Shown: positions 58,301-64,000 of the stretch, in pieces
Numbering within the stretch: position 1 is the first letter of the stretch
How the letters are laid out: every line of letters starts with the position of its first letter
DNA from: Rugalucina vietnamica
Lineage: Eukaryota; Mollusca; Bivalvia; Lucinida; Lucinidae
Length of the DNA stretch: 64,000 nt
Direction: 5' to 3'
Assembly: GCA_964017185.1 (NCBI GenBank)
Contig: OZ024869.1
Location: 64,928,931 to 64,992,930 of the forward strand
Translations under genes and position numbers: made by a program
Notes under the pieces: generated by a model
Seen by the model: only the letters and a program-made list of their open reading frames with translations
Told to the model about the DNA's origin: nothing
Databases searched by the model: none

Positions 58301-61300
58301 TCAAAAGTTGGTTGGTAGTGTCTATGTCAAAGTTGATTGGTAGTGTGTCAAAGTTGGTAGTGTGTCTATTTATACAAGGGTAAACTGCCACAAGGAGCCT
58401 TGCTAAAAAGTGTGGTTAAGTATTAAGTAACTAACTGATTGACCAAACATTAGCTCATCTGTTTCACCATCAGCCATATAATGTTTATCAGCTTACTGGA
58501 ATAAAATTTGAATGTATTTGATTTCATTCTCAAAAATATCACCATAACAAATTTTATGCAGATTTTATGAAGAACTAACTAAATGTTATGAACCACTGCA
58601 GAAGCTGAGGGTGAGGTTAGGTGCCTGTAAAACCGTTTTAAGCCAGCCAGTAAATTTTATGCAAATTTTATGAAGAACTAACCCGCCAGTAAATTTTATG
58701 CAAATTTTATGAAGAACTAACCAAATGTTATGAACCACTGCAGAAGCTGAGGGTGAGGCTAGTTGCCTGTAAAACCGTTTTAAGCCAGCCAGTAACTTTG
58801 TGTTACTGATCGTTCCAAGGCGATACTTCTGTGGTGGTTCTTTTTGTTTTATGTCTTGGTGTTTAATTTTTTTTTGTGCTGTTGGCGCCTTATGTGTGTT
58901 TTCATAGTTTCAGTTAAGTTAAGGTAACTGAGTGGCCACCTATTGGGAAAATAGCTGCTCATTCGGCTTACAACATGTTTCATGGTATAAGTACCTGATT
59001 GTTAGTTTGGTTTTTTTCCCACCTTGGTTTTTGGAGTGGGAATCTTTTTCTGATTGCGCCTTTTCCTGATCTTTGCCTACTTGTACCTTTTGATTATTTG
59101 AGCATAATGAATATTGATTGTTTCAGGTAACAAATCATTCTGCAGAGTCTATGAACACAAGATACAGGAAAAATATTCTTCCCAACATTGAGAATTACAA
59201 GGGTGAGATCCCAGCAAAATGGATATCACTGCTTACTGGGAACACAACTAGAGAGAAAGAACCAGAATTCTGTAAGTTCTCTCAAGTTTTTACTAAAATT
59301 TGGATCAGTTTTATTGGCAATACTATTTATTTTCTTTTTTTGTTCTAGAAGTAAAGCACTTGTTCCTAGGAGTTCATACCCGCACAATAGCCTGCAAGTT
59401 ATAACATTCCCCATGCCAGGGATTTCATTCTTATTGACTTTTTCATTACATAACTCATGTGTCAGCTGATTCCACACATGTATTTGGAGAAAGAATGTTC
59501 TCTGAGTGGTTGTAAAGTACCTCTGAGAGGCTTGCCAAGGAAATATTTGATTTGTGCAATTGACCACCCAGACATGACTTATGTAAGATTGTCAGACCTA
59601 TAGACAATATCAAAAACATTCATGGCACATGTACTTTTGTCATGTGATGTGCCTGACTTATTAAAATTGATTATTTTGCACAAAACTCAATTATGTTTTT
59701 GAACTTTTTTAGGGTTGTATCTTTGATTCTGATTGCACCATTTCCTGATCATTGCTTACTGTTTCCTGCCCATATTATTACAGCTGCAGATGCACTTTTC
59801 AAACCAAGATCAAAAATCCCCACCCCTACAAAGAAAAAAGATGGATCAACTACTAGTCAATATTTTTCTAGCTTGTTTCCAAAGAAAGCTGCCATTTCAC
59901 CAGCCAAACAAAATAGAAATGTTTTTGCCGATCTGTGCCCTCCAAAACCTAGTAGAGATAACTCATATGAAGAGAACATAAAGGATGAACAAAACAAAAA
60001 CAACATAGACACAAATGATAGGAATTCACAAAAGAAGAAACATGCTGACAAAGACTCAAAAACAAACACGGCAGAAGCCGAAGAATTATCAACTGAGGGT
60101 GAAGAAAGGCAGCTTAGGAAAAGACCACAATTAGCTGCTGCTGATCAAGAAAGTCCAAGAAAAGTAGGCAGAGTTGAAAATGCGGAACCTAAAGAAAGTC
60201 CTATTAAGAAACAGAAAATGTTAGCTCAAAAAGACAAATCAAATAAGACAGAAGATTTAAGAAACGATGACTCAGAATCTGAAGAACTAGTCAATTCAGT
60301 TGAACCAAGACAGCTTAGGAAAAGAGAAGTTGAAAAACTCAGCCAAAGCAAAGACAAAGGAACTGCTGTAGGAAAAAATAAGACAAATGAAATTGTAAAA
60401 TGGTTAAATGGGCAAAAACCAGTTGCTGGACAGGATGATTTAGAAGCATTTAAATTGACTGACAGTAATGAGTTACAGGTCAGAAATCTTAGAAAGAGAC
60501 CACAAAATGAAACAAGTAATGAAAGAAGCCCAAGTAAGAAACATTCTTTGGAAAAGAAATCAGAATCAGCTTGTGAAGACATTTCTAGTCCAGCAAAAAA
60601 CAAACGTGAGATAACAAGCAAAGAAAAGATACATAATGATGGTGAAATATCAAAAGGTGTTGAAAGAAATAAGCAAAAGGAAATGGGTAGTGATAATTCA
60701 AATAAAGAAAAGGATCTAAAACATATCAAATCTTATTCCAATGGTAATCCATCATCCTCAAATACAAACAATGATTCAAAGTTATCCAGGTTGGAGAGGA
60801 AGAAGAGGCTTGACATTGTATTGAAAAGGATTGATGGTGGTGGTGAAGACTCTACATGTACCGCTGAATTAGATGTGACATGTGAGGAGGCAAGAAGTGG
60901 TAAAACACAGCATGGTGATAGAAAATCAAGAAGGAAGCAGTCTGGTAAAATTGATAAAATGGAGACCGGAGAAAAACTTGTCACAGCTTCTGATGTTGAT
61001 ACTGACATGGATGAAGACATTGATAATTTTGATAAAATGTTAGTAGATATGGCAGAAGAAGACAGCAAGACAAAGACTAGTTCAAATAAAAGTAACAGGG
61101 ATAAGGAAAATAGGGGAAACATAAAGAAGACTAGTGAGACATCAAGTTCCATCGTTAATGCTGGCACTGATAGAGAAAGAATAACCAGGAGTGCTCAGAA
61201 AACTAGCCAACAGACTTGTAAAGGTAATATACATGTGGCTACTGAGTTTGCATAATTATGTGCATGTACATATACATAAAAAAAAATAAAAATATTTGTT

Positions 61301-61867
61301 AGATCCTTTGGAAGCAGTAAAAATACAAAGCTAGAAGATGGGTCATATTGTACAATTTCGGGTAATGAACCTTCATCAGTGACCCTTTATAAAACTGGCA
61401 GCGAAAGCCAGACATTTTGATGTACATGTAGCTATTTTTGAGCTTATAAAATAAAGATTTCTTTATGTGTCAATAAAGTTCTATAATGGTGTTAAATGAC
61501 AGAGTTTAGAAATCTGGGGCCAGTTGTTCAAAACTTTGTTAGCTTAACGTCATTAAGACAACTTGTTAACTAAATGCCGACTAGATAAGCAAATACATGT
61601 ACAGTGTTAGTTGTTTTTTTTTGATAAAACGTGAGAATCCTTTGTATGGCATGGCAAAGGATTCTCACATTTTATCAACAAAAAATAAGTGTATTTGTAA
61701 TATTCATATTTGAAATTTTAACAAATCATTAACTAATGATGTCATTAATTTTGAACAACTGGGCCCTGCACATTTACTTTACAGTAAACTAACAAGAAGG
61801 TGGTTAAATTAGTGCAAGAAACAACATTTACATCCTGAACATACCAAACCAATCCAGTCTGAATAAT

Positions 61868-61903
<36 letters not shown>

Positions 61904-62104
61904 CTGAAACAAAATAGATAAATAGAAAAAAAATGTTGGCACAATGAAAATTCCCATAGAGTATAAACAAATTTGGAAGTTGATATCTCCCCATTAGGTC
62001 CAGCTGACTCCACCACAGACAATGTGTTCAGTTTTAACAGTGATACAGAGGAGGATGAGGCAGGAGTTAATGCAGCAGTGATGGAATGTAGGAGACTGTT
62101 CAAG
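52299..62104 (+). CDS. TERF2IP: RAP1 / TERF2IP homologue, shelterin protein (partial, six exons)
   Basis: Six exons (52299-52345, 57159-57263, 57700-57925, 59127-59271, 59784-61223, 61998-62104) join in phase to 690 residues. Residues 1-50 are the second half of a BRCT domain (YGGGKIT..., DGYISTQFIEDCVKMN, where human RAP1 has DFISTQYILDCVERN). Residues 88-150 are the Myb domain (GRQKYTKTEDVSMINYIV, RLWKDMELLGVTNHS, TRYRKNILP). A long Lys/Glu/Ser-rich linker spans 176-654. Acidic residues 660-690 lead into what is probably the RCT domain, which is cut off by the window. RAP1 binds TRF2 at telomeres through the RCT, protects chromosome ends and also acts in transcription. The initiator exon, with the BRCT N-terminus, was not found; the nearest promoter-like cluster is at 47.7 kb. 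The linker is far longer than in the 399-residue human protein. The Myb and BRCT matches plus agreement of all five intron phases make the assignment strong. Confidence 0.9.
52490..52752 (+). repeat. Repeat with terminal GAGCC-TTAGGCTC hairpin
   Basis: CTATGGGACGTATAAGTTGC and CCTCCCTCCTGTGGATGC lead to GAGCCTTAGGCTCATGTGAG. A hairpin end of this type resembles the element at 62490. It lies in the RAP1 intron after exon A. Confidence 0.55.
52753..53107 (+). repeat. Partial copy of the 450-bp unit seen at 62.5-64 kb
   Basis: ATCATGACCCTGTGATGTCC, GCAAGGTCAACATAGGTTG, GCATTTGAATGGGGAAAAC, CAATATACATGTATATTATC and GCCAAATTTTATATGAAG match the tandem units near the window's end. Confidence 0.85.
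53110..53580 (+). mobile_element. 5' part of an element with 150-180-bp internal tandem units
   Basis: Starts with hairpin-forming TATCGCATATATCTGCTTG and TAGCAGAGTGCGATATA, then GTCCGTCCGTGC repeats. Two tandem units follow, with CGAAGTTTGGTTTTCTCTGC, GTGAAACCTTGCATAGTA and GACCCAGTGCCCTTGA. Related units resume at 56450, so the two blocks may be one element separated by unrelated DNA. Confidence 0.65.
53581..56440. other. AT-rich intronic DNA, no gene recognised
   Basis: It contains a diverged minus-strand copy of the GTACAAGTAGGC family at about 54175-54335 (GAGTGGCCACCTGTTGGGAA; CCTGGCCATTGCTTACTT). The rest is unclassified; short frames have no protein character. Confidence 0.5.
56441..57150 (+). 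mobile_element. 3' part of the internally tandem element, ending at the RAP1 acceptor
   Basis: Units with TTTGGTTTTCTCTGCATCAG and GTGAAACCTTGCATAGTA recur at about 56452, 56777 and 56930. The terminus GACTCTCAGATGAGCGATTG, then GCCCTTGGGCTGCTTGTT, matches a fragment at 30511-30550. It stops some ten bases before the RAP1 exon B acceptor. Confidence 0.7.
56524..56709. mobile_element. Small hAT-like element, 186 bp
   Basis: CAGGGAATAGCC at the left and TTTGAACCCTG at the right give a CAGGG-type terminal repeat. CCTTG is present on both sides (56519-56523 and 56710-56714). The uninterrupted target CACCTTGACCCAGTGCCC is seen at 53470. The body has AGGGAGAAAAAGTCTCCCT and mirror GGGGAGAGATAAAACTTCTC. 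Confidence 0.65.
57159..57263 (+). CDS. TERF2IP: RAP1 exon B (BRCT C-terminal part)
   Basis: 105 bp encoding LAEKGCTVTSDGYISTQF then IEDCVKMNTYLEPSDY. Acceptor CTTTTTATAG|GTT. The donor is TATAG|GCAAGT, a GC donor with otherwise perfect consensus; joining there to exon C gives Ser in frame, whereas reading on gives a stop after 13 residues. The acceptor tract borders a transposon end. Confidence 0.88.
   Translation, partial: VSRERLYSNVGWLYIDTVHRGLCENEHISRTIRL
57700..57925 (+). CDS. TERF2IP: RAP1 exon C (linker and first half of Myb)
   Basis: 226 bp. Acceptor GATTTTCAG|TGT, donor TAGGG|GTAAAT, phase 0 out. Encodes VRPGTIVREDSEKS, a Ser-rich stretch, then the Myb start GRQKYTKTEDVSMINYIV through RLWKDMELLG. 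Confidence 0.92.
57956..58191. mobile_element. MITE, TGAGCC...GGCTCA family, copy in RAP1 intron
   Basis: TGAGCCTGTGCGTGAGAAAA with CCAACAAT against ATTGTTGG with TTTTCCCATGCACAGGCTCA; TATA on both sides. A strong inner hairpin, CAGCTTCGCGGTTCCGCGAAGCTG with one 2-base loop, lies at about 58113-58136 (CAGCTTCGCGG / CCGCGAAGCTG). 236 bp, non-coding. It begins only 30 bases after exon C. Confidence 0.85.
58192..58555. other. Intronic DNA with short GTTGGTAGTGTGTC repeats
   Basis: AAAGTTGGTTGGTAGTGTCT-type units recur three or four times near 58285-58370. Otherwise nothing recognised. Confidence 0.6.
58556..59090 (-). mobile_element. GTACAAGTAGGC family copy with partial internal duplication
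   Basis: AACCACTGCAGAAGCTGAGG, CTGTAAAACCGTTTTAAGCC and AAATTTTATGCAAATTTTAT are present twice or more at 58556-58790. A complete body with CGTTCCAAGGCGATACTTCT and CTATTGGGAAAATAGCTGCT then follows to TTGCCTACTTGTACCTTTTG. It ends 37 bases before RAP1 exon D. Confidence 0.8.
59127..59271 (+). CDS. TERF2IP: RAP1 exon D (second half of Myb)
   Basis: 145 bp. Acceptor GATTGTTTCAG|GTA, donor AATTCT|GTAAGT. Encodes VTNHSAESMNTRYRKN then ILPNIENYKGEIPAKW. The human counterpart is LTQHSWQSLKDRYLKHL. Phase 0 in, phase 1 out. Confidence 0.92.
59272..59783. other. Intron with a small repeat stub near the acceptor
   Basis: At 59722-59760, TTCTGATTGCACCATTTCCT then GATCATTGCTTACT is a short stub of the GTACAAGTAGGC family. 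The frame open from 59693 into exon E reads through this stub and the acceptor, so those 30 codons are not coding. Confidence 0.6.
59784..61223 (+). CDS. TERF2IP: RAP1 exon E (long charged linker)
   Basis: 1440 bp, 479 full codons. Acceptor TATTATTACAG|CTG, donor TGTAAAG|GTAATA. Very rich in Lys, Glu, Ser, Asn and Asp, with no cysteine-based domain; predicted disordered and nuclear. A motif recurs three times: RQLRKRPQ, RQLRKREV and RNLRKRPQ, each followed within about 15 residues by Ser-Pro/Lys-rich sequence (for example SPRKVGR, SPSKKHS). These basic clusters could act as nuclear localisation or DNA-contact sites (inference). Confidence 0.88.
61224..61515. other. Start of RAP1 intron, nothing recognised
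   Basis: AT-rich. AAAAAAAAATAAAAATA near 61280 could act as a cryptic polyadenylation region, but splicing onward fits the protein better. Confidence 0.4.
61516..61766. mobile_element. MITE foldback, GGGCCCAGTTGTTCAAAA family
   Basis: GGGGCCAGTTGTTCAAAAC at the left mirrors TTTTGAACAACTGGGCCC at the right. The centre is a strong hairpin, GATAAAACGTGAGAATCCTT against AAGGATTCTCACATTTTATC (61622-61680). About 250 bp, no coding. Termini of this kind recur in MITEs of many invertebrates. Confidence 0.8.
61869..61903 (+). repeat. Poly-T run in RAP1 intron
   Basis: About 35 consecutive T. Confidence 0.9.
61998..62104 (+). CDS. TERF2IP: RAP1 exon F (acidic, start of RCT?)
   Basis: 107 bp. Acceptor CCCCATTAG|GTC, donor TTCAAG|GTAACT. 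Encodes PADSTTDNVFSFNSDTEE then DEAGVNAAVMECRRLFK. The final helix-like segment could align with the start of the human RCT (GAAIKIIRQLMEKFN), with the rest in a later exon outside the window. Confidence 0.8.
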
Positions 62105-62489
62105 GTAACTTGCTATCCATTACGAAAACATGCCCATGCTATATACAGAGATTTTTAAATTTGCAGAAAACAAATTCTGCTCAAAACATAGACTTTGGGT
62201 ACACATTAGAACTGCCTTGATGAGTACCCACAAACTATGTTTTGGAGCAAACATAACAAAAATAGGTATACTCCTGCAAACCCCAGTTTTTCTATGTAAA
62301 AGTGGGTTCAAGGGGGTGTATGTACTTTTCATGGACATAATGCATACATGTGATACCTCCCTCATCATCAGGTAGACTCCAGGAAATGAACCATAAAATT
62401 GGTTGAAATTCTGAAATATACCTATTTTTCAAGCAAAATTCAAAATCTCCCTGAAATGAATCAGGAAGTTTCCTATATATCTATGCATT
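62105..62489. other. RAP1 intron with a worn hairpin
   Basis: AAAACATAGACTTTGGGTAC at 62186 pairs imperfectly with GTACCCACAAACTATGTTTT near 62244, a relative of the hairpin at 33524-33596. Confidence 0.6.
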
Positions 62490-64000
62490 TTTAGCTCACC
62501 TGAGCCGAAGGCTCACAGGTGAGCTTATAGTATAACCATGCTCCGTCGTCCGTCCGTCGTCCACCATTTTCAAAGATCTTCTTCTCTGAAACCGCTTGGC
62601 CAATCAAAGCCAAATTTTATATGAAGCATCTGTAGGCAGGGGGAACCAATGTGTATATAACAAATTCAGGTCACATGACCAAGATGGCCGCCATGCCCAT
62701 ATATGGTAAAAACCCTTCAAAAATCTTCTTCTCCACAACCGGTGGACCGATTTCAAAGAAACTTGGCATGAAGCATTGATGGCTCAAGCACTACAATGTG
62801 TATATAAATCATGACCCTGTGATGACCTTGACCTATTTTACGGCAAGGTCAACATAGGTCGCCAATGCATTTGAATGGGGAAAATTTTTAAAATGTCATT
62901 TAAAGTGAAAGTGTTGCAGGAAATGGGCAGTAGGACTGAATATTAATGATTCTGAAGAAAATTGGTCCCCAGGGGCTCATGTGCCCCCACCCCGGGGCAA
63001 TATATACATGTATATCTCCATAATATTCTAACGTCTTCTGCTCTGAAACGGCTTGGCCAATCAAAGCCAAATTTTATTTGAAGCATCTATAGAATGGGGA
63101 AATCAATGTGTATATAAATAATCTAGGTCACATGACCAAGATGGCCGCCATGCACATATACGGTAAAAACCCTTCAAAAATCTTCTCCAGAACTGGTGGA
63201 CCGATTTCAAAGAAACTTGGCATGAAGCATTGATGGCTAAAGTACTACAATGTGTATATAAATCATGACCCTGTGGTGAGCTTGACCTATTTTATGACAA
63301 GGTCACCATAGGTCGCCTATGCATTTGAATGGGGAAAACTTTTAAGAAGTCATTTGAGGTGAAAATCTTGCAGGAAATAGTTAGTAGAACTGAATATTAA
63401 TGATTCTGAAAAAAGTTGAACCCAAGGGCTTATATTGCCCCACCCATGGGCAATATACATGTATATTACCATAATATTCAAACATCTTCTCCTCTGAAAC
63501 TGCTTGGCCAATTAAAGCCAAATTTTATGTGAAGCATCCATAGGATAGGGGAACCAATGTGTATATAAATAATTTAGGTCACATGACCAAGATGGCCGTC
63601 ATGCCCATATAATTATGGTAAAAACCCTTCAAAAATCTTCTTCTCTGAAACCAATAGATTGATTTCAAGGAAACTTGGCATGAAGCATCGATGGCTAAAG
63701 TACTCCAATGTACATGTATATATAAATCATGACCCTGTGATGACCTTGGCCAATTTATGGCAAGGTCAACATGGGTTGCCTATGCATTTGAATGGGGAAG
63801 ACTGTTAAAATGTCATTTGAAGGGAAAAGCCAGCAGGAAATTGGCAAATGGACAGAATATTGATTATTCTGAAAAAAGAAAATGGCCCAAGGGCGTCATC
63901 TGCCCCTGCACTGGGGTTAAATACCATACTTTTCAAACATGTTTATTGGTATTTGCAGCATATCTCAGGTGAGCGTTTACAGGACCATTGGTCCTCTGGT
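62490..64000 (+). mobile_element. Internally tandem element with GCTCACCTGAGCC hairpin end
   Basis: Opens with the hairpin AGCTCACCTGAGCC-GAAGGCTCACAGGTGAGCT and GTCGTCCGTCCGTCGTCC. Three tandem units of about 455 bp follow, starting near 62584, 63047 and 63499. Each has CCAAATTTTAT.TGAAGCATC, GTCACATGACCAAGATGGCC, GACCGATTTCAAAGAAACTT, ATGACCCTGTG and GCATTTGAATGGGGAA. It closes with CTCAGGTGAGCGTTTACAGG and ACCATTGGTCCTCTGGT at the window's edge. This family is common in molluscs; its transposition class is unsettled to me. Confidence 0.85.

Noticed and set aside
59693-59783. N-terminal 30 codons of the long frame running into RAP1 exon E
   Set aside because: This stretch is intron: it includes a stub of a dispersed repeat and the TTATTACAG acceptor. 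Splicing at 59784 gives an in-phase join with exon D.
60226-61167. Two minus-strand frames of 167 and 144 codons, Leu/Ser/Phe-rich
   Set aside because: They are the antisense of the Lys/Glu/Ser-rich RAP1 exon, which naturally reads as Leu/Phe/Ser.
1-64000. CRISPR arrays, operons, phage genes, bacterial insertion sequences
   Set aside because: Direct repeats here are satellites, SINE-like units or element internals. Split exons with GT/GC-AG introns show nuclear eukaryotic DNA.

Overview
This is eukaryotic, invertebrate nuclear DNA, most probably from a bivalve mollusc. The signs are low gene density, short exons in long introns, a TRIM-NHL-like E3 ligase of the type expanded in bivalves, and abundant foldback elements, tRNA-derived SINEs and internally tandem elements with CAGGTGAGC-type ends. 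No species can be named from the sequence alone. Nothing looks bacterial: there are no operons, ribosome binding sites or CRISPR arrays.

Two host genes are well supported. On the minus strand, 24641-26677 is an intronless coding exon for a RING/B-box/coiled-coil TRIM protein with an NHL-like C-terminal region. On the plus strand, 52299-62104 holds six exons whose phases all fit. They encode most of a RAP1/TERF2IP homologue, the shelterin protein: second half of the BRCT, Myb domain, long charged linker and probably the start of the C-terminal RCT domain. Its first coding exon was not found and its last lies beyond the window. One of its introns is GC-AG. Several introns are built largely of transposons, and transposon ends or fragments lie just upstream of three of its splice acceptors.

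The rest is a mobile-element landscape. In order: a double-hairpin foldback (1.5-2.35 kb); a degenerate ACGCGTAAA-rich block with tRNA-like relics (3.6-4.9 kb); a reverse transcriptase fossil (5.9-6.3 kb) followed by nine dispersed copies of one 14-mer (6.5-8.4 kb); several foldbacks and a dispersed unclassified family (8.7-13 kb); a Tc1/mariner-like relic split by a hAT-like element with an 8-bp target duplication (13.7-16.4 kb); a compound palindrome laid out A-S-A'-S' (17.3-19.6 kb); more foldbacks and MITEs (19.9-24.1 kb); the TRIM gene; a tandem array of six tRNA-Thr-like genes (29.0-30.15 kb); a Mutator-like element with a 9-bp target duplication (32.3-34.3 kb); and an 11.8-kb structure bounded by a perfect 31-bp inverted repeat (34.38-46.17 kb). 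That structure contains about 10 kb of satellite with an 820/612-bp higher-order pattern. Beyond it are a candidate promoter (47.7 kb), a GTAC-rich inverted-terminal element with degenerate minisatellite (48.8-51.3 kb), the RAP1 gene with its intronic elements, and an internally tandem element that runs to the window's end.

The most unusual structures are the inverted-repeat-bounded higher-order satellite, the A-S-A'-S' palindrome, the tRNA-like tandem array, the 14-mer cluster, and the transposon-shaped splice context of RAP1. No complete new protein-coding system was found. Boundaries of repeats were read by eye and are approximate unless a target duplication fixes them.
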